Source of the DNA: Gilliamella sp. Choc4-2
GTDB lineage: Bacteria > Pseudomonadota > Gammaproteobacteria > Enterobacterales > Orbaceae
Assembly (NCBI RefSeq): GCF_001690355.1
Contig: NZ_LZHG01000004.1
Coordinates: 1-64,000 of the forward strand
Direction: 5' to 3'
DNA: 64,000 bases
Shown: in pieces, positions 41,563 through 50,058 of the stretch
Layout of the letters: each line of letters starts with the position of its first letter
Numbering within the stretch: position 1 is the first letter of the stretch
Program-made: the position numbers and the translations under genes
The notes under the pieces: model-generated
Databases searched by the model: none
Told to the model about the DNA's origin: nothing
The model's input: the letters and a program-made list of their open reading frames with translations, nothing else

Positions 41563-41648
41563 GCCTGCCTATTTTATAAATTTTTTAGCTCAATTATCAC
41601 TTTTAATGTAATTAAGAGCAGAATATTCAAAAATTCCGAGGTATAAAG

Positions 41649-42950
41649 ATGCAAGTTTCGTTAGAAACAACACAAGGTGTAGGTCGACGTTTGTCAATTG
41701 CAATTAAGGCCGATGAGATTAAAAAAGCTATTGATAAAGAATTAATTAATACTGCAAAGAAAGTTCGTATAGACGGTTTCCGTAAAGGAAAAGTACCTTT
41801 GAAAATTGTTGAACAACGTTATGGTGCTTCTATTTTGCAAGATGCATTAAGCGATTTAATGCAACGAAACTTTATTGAAGCAATTATCCAAGAAAAATTG
41901 AATCCTGCAGGTGCGCCGACTTATATTCCAACCGAATATAAAAATGGTGAAGACTATACTTTTACTGTTGAATTTGAAGTTTATCCGGAAGTTGAAGTTA
42001 AAGATCTAGATAAAATTGAAATTGAAAAGCCAGTTGCAGAAGTAGTTGATGCAGATATTGAAACAATGATTGAAACGCTACGTAAACAACAAGGAACTTG
42101 GAAAGAAGTTGACCAAGATGCTAAAGAACAATTCCGTGTTACTTTAGATTTTGTTGGTAAAGTTGATGGTGAAGAATTTGAGGGCGGTAAAGCTAATGAT
42201 TTTGTATTAGTATTAGGCCAAGGTCGAATGATTCCAGGTTTTGAGGATGCAATTATTGGACATAAAGTTGGTGATAAGTTTGATATCAATGTTACTTTCC
42301 CTGAAGATTACCACTCAGAAAATTTGAAAGGTAAACCAGCCGTTTTTGCTGCAACACTTAAGAAAATTGAAGAACTTGAACTTCCTGAACTTACCAAAGA
42401 GGTTATCAAACGTTTTGGTATTGCTGATGGTACTGTTGAAAGTTTACGAGCAGAAGTTCGTAAGAACATGACTCGTGAGCTTAATGCAACAATTCGTAAT
42501 AAAATTAAAACACAAGTTATTGATGGTTTAGTTAAACATAATGAGATTGATGTTCCAACAGCATTAATTGAACGTGAAGTTGATGTCTTGCGTAAGCAGG
42601 CTTTATCACGTTTTGGTGGCAACATGAAGCAACCAGTCGAATTACCAAAAGAATTGTTTGAAGTTGAAGCGAAGAGACGTGTTAGTATTGGTTTATTATT
42701 CAGTGAAATTATAGAGAAAAATAAGCTTAAAGCGGATGATTCTCGAGTTCAGTCATTAATTGATGAAATTGCGACAGCTTATGAAGATCCCAAAGAAGTT
42801 ATAGAATATTATCGTAACGATAAGAAAGCGATGGATAATATTCGTTCTGTAGCTTTAGAAGATCAAGTTGTTGATCTATTATTAACCAGTGCAAAAGTAA
42901 CAGATAAAAAATATTCTTTTTCTGAATTAATGAATCAGCAAGTAGCATAA
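41649..42950 (+). CDS. tig: Trigger factor
   Basis: Ribosome-bound chaperone with peptidyl-prolyl isomerase activity. The 433-residue protein (E. coli 432) has the ribosome-binding signature G-F-R-K-G-K-V-P near residues 43-50, an FKBP-type domain around 150-245 and a long helical C-terminal domain. AGG lies before the ATG. A strong terminator separates it from clpP, but the tig-clpP-clpX-lon order is the classical one. Confidence 0.98.
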   Translation: MQVSLETTQGVGRRLSIAIKADEIKKAIDKELINTAKKVRIDGFRKGKVPLKIVEQRYGASILQDALSDLMQRNFIEAIIQEKLNPAGAPTYIPTEYKNGEDYTFTVEFEVYPEVEVKDLDKIEIEKPVAEVVDADIETMIETLRKQQGTWKEVDQDAKEQFRVTLDFVGKVDGEEFEGGKANDFVLVLGQGRMIPGFEDAIIGHKVGDKFDINVTFPEDYHSENLKGKPAVFAATLKKIEELELPELTKEVIKRFGIADGTVESLRAEVRKNMTRELNATIRNKIKTQVIDGLVKHNEIDVPTALIEREVDVLRKQALSRFGGNMKQPVELPKELFEVEAKRRVSIGLLFSEIIEKNKLKADDSRVQSLIDEIATAYEDPKEVIEYYRNDKKAMDNIRSVALEDQVVDLLLTSAKVTDKKYSFSELMNQQVA

Positions 42951-42990
42951 TTATTAGCTGTTTAATTTAATCTAAATAAGATCACTATAA

Positions 42991-43029
42991 AGCCCAAATA
43001 AGGAATATCTGTTTGGGCTATTTTGTTTA
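42991..43029 (+). terminator. Terminator after tig
   Basis: An 8-bp stem (AGCCCAAA with TTTGGGCT) at 42991-42998 and 43012-43019 is followed by ATTTTGTTT. It should separate tig from clpP at least in part. Confidence 0.7.
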
Positions 43030-43043
43030 AATAGGAGATAAAA

Positions 43044-43646
43044 ATGTCTTTAGAACCATACATGAGTGTTATCCCAATGGTTGTTGAGCAGAGTTCTCGT
43101 GGTGAGCGAGCTTATGATATTTATTCAAGGTTATTAAAAGAGCGCATTATTTTCTTAACTGGTCAGGTCGAAGATAATATGGCTAACCTTGTTATCGCTC
43201 AAATGCTATTTTTAGAAGCTGAAAATCCAGAAAAAGATATTTATTTATATATTAACTCACCTGGTGGTGTAGTGACAGCAGGTATGGCTATTTATGACAC
43301 AATGCAATTTATTAAGCCAGATGTAAGTACAATTTGTCTTGGTCAGGCTTGTTCAATGGGTTCCTTACTTTTAACTGCTGGAACTAAAGGGAAGCGTTAT
43401 TGTTTGCCTAATGCTCGTGTAATGATTCATCAACCATTAGGTGGTTTTCAAGGACAGGCTTCTGATATTCAAATTCATGCTCAAGAAATTTTACAGGTTA
43501 AAAGTCGATTAAATAATATTTTATCGTTACATACAGGACAAGATATTAGTGTAATTGAAAAAGATACTGATCGTGATAATTTTATGTCTGCTGAAAAAGC
43601 AGTTGAATATGGCTTGGTTGATGCCATATATAACAAACGATCTTAA
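43044..43646 (+). CDS. clpP: ClpP, ATP-dependent protease proteolytic subunit
   Basis: Forms the 14-mer degradation chamber used by ClpX and ClpA. The 200-residue protein has the catalytic triad S104, H129 and D178 in [15 protein letters not shown] and D-T-D-R-D-N-F. By alignment with E. coli the mature chain begins near S8-V-I-P-M-V, so the propeptide is about seven residues instead of 14. GGAG precedes the ATG. clpX follows after about 20 bases. Confidence 0.98.
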   Translation: MSLEPYMSVIPMVVEQSSRGERAYDIYSRLLKERIIFLTGQVEDNMANLVIAQMLFLEAENPEKDIYLYINSPGGVVTAGMAIYDTMQFIKPDVSTICLGQACSMGSLLLTAGTKGKRYCLPNARVMIHQPLGGFQGQASDIQIHAQEILQVKSRLNNILSLHTGQDISVIEKDTDRDNFMSAEKAVEYGLVDAIYNKRS

Positions 43647-43667
43647 AAATATAGGTAGGTGGTAAAA

Positions 43668-44933
43668 GTGAATAAAGAAAGTTCAGAAAAATTACTCTAT
43701 TGTACTTTTTGTGGTAAAAGTGAACATGAAGTTCGTAAACTGATTGCTGGACCAGCATCTATATATATCTGTAACGAATGTGTCGGATTATGTAATGATA
43801 TTTTAAAAGAAGAAACAAAAAGCTTTCTTTCACATGAAGAGTTCATCAATAAGCCATTGCCAACACCACATGAAATTCGAGCACATCTTGATGAATATGT
43901 TATTGGTCAAGATTATGCAAAGAAAGTTTTATCTGTTGCTGTTTATAATCACTATAAGCGTTTACGTAATTATACTAGCAGTAAGGATGTCGAGTTAGGT
44001 AAGAGTAATATTTTATTAATTGGTCCTACTGGTAGTGGTAAAACATTATTGGCAGAGACATTAGCTCGGTTTTTAGATGTACCTTTTGCAATGACTGATG
44101 CCACAACATTAACTGAAGCGGGTTACGTTGGTGAAGATGTTGAAAATATTATTCAGAAATTACTGCAAAATTGTGATTATGATGTGGAAAAAGCGCAACG
44201 TGGGATTATTTATGTCGATGAAATCGATAAAATAACTCGAAAATCAGATAATCCATCTATTACAAGAGATGTATCAGGAGAAGGTGTTCAACAGGCTTTG
44301 TTAAAGATTATTGAAGGAACTATTGCTTCAGTTCCCCCTAAAGGCGGTCGTAAACACCCTCAACAAGAATTTTTACAAGTTGATACCTCAAAAATCCTTT
44401 TTATTTGCGGTGGTGCTTTTAGTGGGTTAGACAAGGTAATTGAAAATCGTGTTTCAACTAATACTGGAATAGGTTTTGGTGCTGAAGTAAAAAGTACTAA
44501 ACAAAGGGCTTCTGAATCTGAATTATTAGCTAAGATAGAAGCTGAAGACTTAGTTAAATTTGGATTAATTCCAGAATTTATTGGTCGGCTACCTGTTATT
44601 GGTACTCTTTCTGAATTGGACAAGGAAGCATTAATTAGTATTTTAACTGAGCCTAAAAATGCTTTAACTAAGCAATATCAAGCATTATTTGAACTGGATG
44701 GTGTTGATCTTGAGTTTTCTAAAGAATCATTAGATGCTATAGCAATAAAAGCGATGAAACGTAAAACTGGTGCACGAGGTTTACGTTCAATAGTAGAAAA
44801 TATTTTACTTGATACTATGTATGATTTGCCTTCAATGAACAGTATTAAACAAGTCGTTGTTGAACAAGATACAGTAGAAAAATCTCAAGCACCAAAATTA
44901 GTCTATCGTAATGATACAGAACTTACTGGTTAG
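43668..44933 (+). CDS. clpX: ClpX, unfoldase of the ClpXP protease
   Basis: AAA+ unfoldase feeding tagged proteins to ClpP. Two in-frame GTG codons are possible: 43659 and 43668. I prefer 43668, five bases after AGGTGG, giving 421 residues (E. coli 424). The N-terminal zinc domain has C-x-x-C and C-x-x-C (C-T-F-C-G and C-N-E-C); Walker A is G-P-T-G-S-G-K-T, the pore loop G-Y-V-G, the RKH loop R-K-H and the ClpP-binding loop I-G-F. Lon follows with its own promoter. Confidence 0.97.
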   Translation: MNKESSEKLLYCTFCGKSEHEVRKLIAGPASIYICNECVGLCNDILKEETKSFLSHEEFINKPLPTPHEIRAHLDEYVIGQDYAKKVLSVAVYNHYKRLRNYTSSKDVELGKSNILLIGPTGSGKTLLAETLARFLDVPFAMTDATTLTEAGYVGEDVENIIQKLLQNCDYDVEKAQRGIIYVDEIDKITRKSDNPSITRDVSGEGVQQALLKIIEGTIASVPPKGGRKHPQQEFLQVDTSKILFICGGAFSGLDKVIENRVSTNTGIGFGAEVKSTKQRASESELLAKIEAEDLVKFGLIPEFIGRLPVIGTLSELDKEALISILTEPKNALTKQYQALFELDGVDLEFSKESLDAIAIKAMKRKTGARGLRSIVENILLDTMYDLPSMNSIKQVVVEQDTVEKSQAPKLVYRNDTELTG

Positions 44934-44943
44934 ATACCTCTAC

Positions 44944-44967
44944 TTGCTGCTATTTTGTTAGCAGTAA
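44944..44967 (+). terminator. Weak hairpin after clpX
   Basis: A 9-bp stem with one wobble (TTGCTGCTA with TAGCAGTAA) and a 6-base loop, 11 bases after the clpX stop. It is not followed by a T-run, so termination may be partial. Confidence 0.45.
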
Positions 44968-45063
44968 GTAAAGAATAAATAATGAAATTTAACATTAAAA
45001 TTCTGAATGATTTTATCAACCATGTTTTAAGGATAATACATATTATAAACAATAAAAAATAGG

Positions 45064-45091
45064 CTTGAATACCTTAAAACGATCCCAATAT
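45064..45091 (+). promoter_or_regulatory. Sigma-32 (heat-shock) promoter for lon
   Basis: CTTGAAT at 45064-45070 and CCCAATAT at 45084-45091 are 13 bases apart, matching the RpoH consensus CTTGAAA-N13-15-CCCCATNT with one change in each box. It lies 36 bases before the lon ATG. E. coli lon is a sigma-32 gene. Confidence 0.8.
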
Positions 45092-45126
45092 CTATCAAAT
45101 GGGGTTGTACTACTAGAGAGAAAAAA

Positions 45127-47562
45127 ATGAAAACAAAACAAACTAAACAAATGATTATGCCTATTTTACCATTACGCGATGTTGTCGTGTTCCCTCATAT
45201 GGTAATTCCTCTCTTTGTCGGACGAAATAAATCAATACGTTGCCTTGAAAGTGCAATGGAAATGGATAAACAAGTCTTTCTTGTGACACAAAAAAACCCA
45301 TCTCAAGATGACCCTGATGTTGATGATTTATATGAAATCGGCACTGTGGCTAATATTTTGCAATTACTTCAATTACCAGACGGAACTGTGAAAGTTTTAG
45401 TTGAAGGGGTTGAGCGTGCTAAAATTTTGGATATTGTTGAACAAGATGAAGATGATTTTTTAATAGCAAATATTAAACCTCTTAGAGAAAAGAAAAATCC
45501 AGAGGATTTAAATGAAGCATTAATTCGTGTAGTGCTATCTAATTTCGAAGAATATTCAAAACTTAATAAAAAAATTACCCAAGAAGTAGTTGATTCCATT
45601 AGATTAATTAAAGAACCTTCACAATTATCTGATTCGATTGCTGCAACTTTATTTTTGAAGGTTGAACAAAAGCAGCAAATTTTAATAACAGCTGATCTTG
45701 AAAAACGGTTTGAATTGCTTATTGCAATGATGGAAGCTGAGATCGATTTGTTACAAGTTGAAAAAAATATTCGGCAACGTGTTAAACAACAAATGGAAAA
45801 AGCACAGAAAGAATATTATCTTAACGAACAAATCAAAGCAATTCATAAAGAGTTAGGTGATATAGATAATAAACCTGATGAATATGAAGAATTAAAAAAT
45901 AAAATTACTAAAGCAAAAATGCCTCAAGAAGCAACAGATAAAGCCTTGGCAGAACTAAATAAATTGAGAATGATGCCAGCAATGTCAGCTGAGGCAACTG
46001 TTGTGCGTGGTTATATAGATTGGATGATACAAGTGCCTTGGTATAAGCGTAGTAAAGTCAAGAAAAGTATAGAAGGTGCAAAAAAAGTATTAGATAAAGA
46101 TCATTATGGCCTTGAAAGAGTAAAAGACCGGATTTTAGAGTACTTAGCAGTACAAGGTCGAGTAAATAAAGTTAAAGGTCCAATTTTATGTTTAGTTGGA
46201 CCTCCAGGTGTTGGTAAAACTTCACTTGGTCAATCAATTGCTAAAGCAACAGGCCGCCAATATGTTCGAATGGCGTTAGGGGGAGTACGTGATGAAGCTG
46301 AAATTCGTGGGCACAGACGTACATATATTGGTTCTATGCCGGGAAAATTAATTCAACGAATGGTTAAAGTCGGGGTTAAAAATCCATTATTCTTATTAGA
46401 TGAAATTGACAAAATGGCATCTGATATGCGAGGGGATCCCGCATCAGCTTTATTAGAAGTACTTGATCCTGAGCAAAATAATGCTTTTAGTGATCACTAT
46501 TTAGAAGTTGATTACGATTTATCCGATGTAATGTTTGTTGCTACAGCAAATTCAATGAATATTCCTGCGCCATTATTGGATCGTATGGAGGTTATTCGCC
46601 TTTCTGGTTATACAGAAGATGAAAAGTTGAATATTGCCAAACAGCATTTAATTACAAAACAACTTGAAAATAACGGTTTGAAGCAAAAAGAAATTAGTAT
46701 TGAAGATTCTGCTATTATCGGCATTATTCGTTATTATACTCGAGAAGCAGGGGTTCGAAGCTTAGAGAGAGAAATTGCAAAAATTTGTCGTAAAGTTGTT
46801 AAACAATTAGCTTTGGATAATAAGTTGAAAAAAGTGATAATTACTCAAGATAATCTTAAAGATTACTTAGGTGTGCAGCGCTTTGATTATGGTAAAACAA
46901 ATAATGAAAATCGTATTGGAGAAGTGGTTGGCCTTGCTTGGACAGAAGTAGGTGGAGACTTACTAACTATTGAATCTGCCAGTGTGCCAGGTAAAGGTAA
47001 ATTAACTTATACAGGATCACTCGGTGATGTGATGCAAGAGTCTATTCAAACGGCATTAACTGTTGTACGGGCTCGTGCAGAAAAATTAGGTATAAATAGC
47101 GATTTTTACGAAAAACGTGATATCCATGTGCATGTACCTGATGGGGCAACTCCAAAAGACGGACCAAGTGCAGGTATTGCAATGTGTACTTCACTCATTT
47201 CAACGTTAACTGGTAATCCTGTTCGTTCTGATGTTGCTATGACTGGTGAGATAACATTACGTGGAGAAGTTTTACCAATAGGTGGGCTAAAAGAGAAGTT
47301 ACTAGCTGCGCATCGAGGTGGAATTAAAATTGCACTTATTCCAATTGATAATATTAAAGATTTGGAAGAAATACCAGATAATGTTAAAGCAGAAATTGAT
47401 ATTCGTCCCGTCAAATGGATTGATGAGGTAATTACTATTGCTTTACAAAACAATCCATTTGGTATAGAGCCAGTAGCTGAAAAAGTATCATTAAAGCAAA
47501 CTGCTAAAAAAACAATCAAAAAGGTAAAAAATAATGTTGGCGTATCTACTCGTTTAAATTGA
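45127..47562 (+). CDS. lon: Lon, ATP-dependent protease
   Basis: Degrades damaged and regulatory proteins in the cytoplasm. The 811-residue protein has the N-terminal substrate-binding domain, Walker A G-P-P-G-V-G-K-T near residue 357, and the Ser-Lys protease dyad with the Ser in D-G-P-S-A-G near 680. It is about 27 residues longer than E. coli Lon (784), owing to a C-terminal Lys-rich tail after the conserved I-A-L-Q-N. Expression should be heat-induced from the promoter at 45064. hupB, its usual follower, is missing. Confidence 0.98.
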   Translation: MKTKQTKQMIMPILPLRDVVVFPHMVIPLFVGRNKSIRCLESAMEMDKQVFLVTQKNPSQDDPDVDDLYEIGTVANILQLLQLPDGTVKVLVEGVERAKILDIVEQDEDDFLIANIKPLREKKNPEDLNEALIRVVLSNFEEYSKLNKKITQEVVDSIRLIKEPSQLSDSIAATLFLKVEQKQQILITADLEKRFELLIAMMEAEIDLLQVEKNIRQRVKQQMEKAQKEYYLNEQIKAIHKELGDIDNKPDEYEELKNKITKAKMPQEATDKALAELNKLRMMPAMSAEATVVRGYIDWMIQVPWYKRSKVKKSIEGAKKVLDKDHYGLERVKDRILEYLAVQGRVNKVKGPILCLVGPPGVGKTSLGQSIAKATGRQYVRMALGGVRDEAEIRGHRRTYIGSMPGKLIQRMVKVGVKNPLFLLDEIDKMASDMRGDPASALLEVLDPEQNNAFSDHYLEVDYDLSDVMFVATANSMNIPAPLLDRMEVIRLSGYTEDEKLNIAKQHLITKQLENNGLKQKEISIEDSAIIGIIRYYTREAGVRSLEREIAKICRKVVKQLALDNKLKKVIITQDNLKDYLGVQRFDYGKTNNENRIGEVVGLAWTEVGGDLLTIESASVPGKGKLTYTGSLGDVMQESIQTALTVVRARAEKLGINSDFYEKRDIHVHVPDGATPKDGPSAGIAMCTSLISTLTGNPVRSDVAMTGEITLRGEVLPIGGLKEKLLAAHRGGIKIALIPIDNIKDLEEIPDNVKAEIDIRPVKWIDEVITIALQNNPFGIEPVAEKVSLKQTAKKTIKKVKNNVGVSTRLN

Positions 47563-47574
47563 TTATTTTATTAT

Positions 47575-47606
47575 AAAAAGATCAGCTTAATGTTGATCTT
47601 TTTTTA
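47575..47606 (+). terminator. Terminator after lon
   Basis: A 10-bp stem, AAAAAGATCA with TGATCTTTTT, at 47575-47584 and 47594-47603 with a 9-base loop ends in a T-run. It closes the lon transcript. Confidence 0.85.
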
Positions 47607-47692
47607 TCCTTTAACATTCCTATAATAGCCAATTTAGTTAAATATGCTATACTTGCGAAATTCAACTTTCTTTTTATGGAGAATCGCAAGAA

Positions 47693-49546
47693 ATGATGGA
47701 AACAATCCGAAATGCGGCAAATAATATTGCTGTTAAAATTATTTTTGCAGTAATCATTATTAGTTTTATCTTTACCGGTGTCGGTTATTTAGGGTTTGGT
47801 GGTAGTTCACATGATGAACAGAAATATATTGCAAAAGTAGATGGTGAAGGAATTAGTCGAGCAGAGTTTGAAGCTCAAGCTAAAGCCCAAACCGCCAATG
47901 CAGGAGGAGATAGTGCTTTTATTAAGCAACTTCGCCGTAATATATTGTCTTATCAAGTAAATAATGCTCTAGTTTATAAATTGTCAAAGGAAGTTAATAC
48001 TATTATTTCTAATGATCAAATAAAAAATTATATCAGAAAACAACCTGTCTTTTTTGAAAATGGTAAATTTAATAATAAAAAGTATTTAGATTTACTTTCT
48101 GCTAATAACTATACTCCAGATAAATATGCTGAATCTTTAAGAGCATTGCTACAACAACAACAATTGATTGGTGCGCTAGTTGACAGTAGTTTTGTATTAC
48201 CAGTTGATTCTGAAATATCATTATTAAAAGATCAAACAAGAACAGTTTATGCTGCTACAATAAACTCTTCTATAGTTAGTATGAATGATGTGAAAATATC
48301 AACAGAAGATGAACAAAAATATTATGATGAACATCAGAATGAATTTTTTAGGAAGGAAAGGGTAAAATTTAAGTATATTGCTAATAATAAGGAAGATTAT
48401 TTTGACTCAATCTCCGTTAGTGATGAAGAAGTAAAACGAGAGTTTAATAATAATATTAAAGATTACACATTCCCTGCCAAAAAAGCTTTTAGTGTCATTT
48501 TTACAGCTGATAATCAACAAGCCAATAATATTATAAAAGATCTTTCATCTGGCATTGATTTTACTGATGTCATAAAGAATATGAACCAAAGTAGTGAAAT
48601 ATCACCTTACGGTAAAAATGGTTCACTAGGTTGGTTTGCTGATGATGACTCTTTACCACAAGCATTTAAAGATGCCAATTTACACCGAATCGGCGAAATT
48701 TCAAAACCTATACAAGTTGAAAGTGGTTATCTAATTGTTAAATTAGATGATTTAAAAAAATCAAAAGTAACAGATTTTGATGATGTAAAAAATAAAATCA
48801 AAACTAAACTACAAAATGAAAAAGCAGAGAAAGCTTTCATAAATACAGAAAATAAGATTAAGTCTGCACTTAGTAACAATCCAAATGATTTAGAGGTAGT
48901 AGCTAAAGAAGTAGGATTAGAGCTAAAAGAATCAGACTGGACCTATTACAATAATAACGATTCTATTTTGCGTTATCCTGAAGTTAGAGATGTTGCGTTT
49001 AGTAATGAAATGGTTGCTAATGGGAAGGCAACAAATAAAGTTTCTGATATGATTCCTGTTGGAAACGATATTAATGTTAAAGATTTTGTAATACAAGTTA
49101 TTGACTATAAATCTGATGGTATTGCTCAGTTTGCTGAAGTTCAAGATATCATCAATAAAAAGCTGTATGATGATATAGCTAAGAGCCGTTTTAAATCTAC
49201 TGTAGATAGTTTTATGACTGAATTAAATGAAAAAGGGAAATCTGAACATATACAATTTACTCAAAATTATAATTTGAGTAGAGAATCTAAAGAATTTGAT
49301 CCGAAAGTAGTTCGCATGGTTTTTGATTTGGTACCCTCAGCAACTAACAAGCGTGTTTATGGTGTTGAATATTTAGATTATAAGAATGCTTATATTATGG
49401 CATTAACAAAATTCAAAAATCCAGAATTAAAGAGAGATATTTCGTCTGAATTGCTCCCTTTCATTAATGAAAGCACTTATTACTTTTTAATCAATGATAT
49501 TCGCTCTAAAGCTAAGATTGAAATTATGCCAGATGCTAATTTGTGA
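47693..49546 (+). CDS. ppiD: PpiD, membrane-anchored periplasmic chaperone
   Basis: Periplasmic folding factor at the Sec translocon. The 617-residue protein (E. coli 623) has a short cytoplasmic start, one membrane anchor (about residues 13-33, V-K-I-I-F-A-V-I-I-I-S-F-I-F), a SurA-like N-terminal domain, and a parvulin domain around 225-350 with G-S-L-G-W-F-A-D. GGAG lies before the first of two ATG codons. A promoter is not clear in the 130 bases after lon. Confidence 0.95.
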   Translation: MMETIRNAANNIAVKIIFAVIIISFIFTGVGYLGFGGSSHDEQKYIAKVDGEGISRAEFEAQAKAQTANAGGDSAFIKQLRRNILSYQVNNALVYKLSKEVNTIISNDQIKNYIRKQPVFFENGKFNNKKYLDLLSANNYTPDKYAESLRALLQQQQLIGALVDSSFVLPVDSEISLLKDQTRTVYAATINSSIVSMNDVKISTEDEQKYYDEHQNEFFRKERVKFKYIANNKEDYFDSISVSDEEVKREFNNNIKDYTFPAKKAFSVIFTADNQQANNIIKDLSSGIDFTDVIKNMNQSSEISPYGKNGSLGWFADDDSLPQAFKDANLHRIGEISKPIQVESGYLIVKLDDLKKSKVTDFDDVKNKIKTKLQNEKAEKAFINTENKIKSALSNNPNDLEVVAKEVGLELKESDWTYYNNNDSILRYPEVRDVAFSNEMVANGKATNKVSDMIPVGNDINVKDFVIQVIDYKSDGIAQFAEVQDIINKKLYDDIAKSRFKSTVDSFMTELNEKGKSEHIQFTQNYNLSRESKEFDPKVVRMVFDLVPSATNKRVYGVEYLDYKNAYIMALTKFKNPELKRDISSELLPFINESTYYFLINDIRSKAKIEIMPDANL

Positions 49547-49581
49547 TATATCTCGAATAATAAAGTAAAATTGGATGAAAA

Positions 49582-49607
49582 AGAAAAGCCACCTTGGTGG
49601 CTTTTCT
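49582..49607 (+). terminator. Terminator after ppiD
   Basis: A strong stem (AGAAAAGCCACC with GGTGGCTTTTCT) with a tiny loop, 36 bases after the stop, followed by CATTTTT. Confidence 0.8.
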
Positions 49608-49698
49608 CATTTTTCGCATATTTAAAATTTTTTTGCTTAATTAGGTGAGATAGTGATAAAGCAAATTTACTTGCGTAATTATTTTAGAGGTTAATTAA

Positions 49699-50019
49699 AT
49701 GAAACTTTTTTCACTATTATTTATTTTTTTATTTAGTATTACTTTTTCATCTTTGAGTTTCGCTGATTCATCAGTTACAGAAACGATTAAACAAGAGTCT
49801 GTGAAACAAGAACAAAAACAAGTTATTCAGGTAAATGTTAACACTGCTACCGCTGAGGAGTTAACAAAAGCTCTAACAGGAATTGGTATTAACAAGGCTC
49901 GTAAGATTATTGAATATCGTGAAAAATTTGGTGCATTTGTATCAATTGAGCAACTTAAGGAGGTCTCCGGTATTGGTCAGGCTACATTGGACAAAAATGC
50001 TGGAAAAATAACATTATAA
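49699..50019 (+). CDS. ComEA/YbaV-like helix-hairpin-helix protein
   Basis: A 106-residue exported protein: signal peptide ending near S-F-A-D at residue 23, a short Gln/Lys-rich linker, then a double helix-hairpin-helix DNA-binding fold (V-N-V-N-T-A-T-A-E-E-L, G-I-G-I-N-K-A-R-K-I-I-E-Y-R and V-S-G-I-G-Q-A-T). This is the soluble ComEA-type protein found after ppiD in E. coli (YbaV, 123 residues). In competent bacteria ComEA pulls DNA into the periplasm; whether this organism is competent is unknown. Confidence 0.9.
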   Translation: MKLFSLLFIFLFSITFSSLSFADSSVTETIKQESVKQEQKQVIQVNVNTATAEELTKALTGIGINKARKIIEYREKFGAFVSIEQLKEVSGIGQATLDKNAGKITL

Positions 50020-50022
50020 TTT

Positions 50023-50054
50023 GATTATCCACCGATTATTTTCGGTGGATAATC
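50023..50054. terminator. Bidirectional terminator between ybaV-like gene and priA
   Basis: A 13-bp perfect stem (GATTATCCACCGA with TCGGTGGATAATC) with a 6-base loop sits between the two convergent 3' ends, only four bases from the priA stop. Confidence 0.85.
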
Positions 50055-50058
50055 AATA

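Noticed and set aside
42308-42625. Antisense frames inside tig, lon, aspS, surA and others
   Set aside because: They are mirror frames of strongly conserved genes, without ribosome sites or plausible products.
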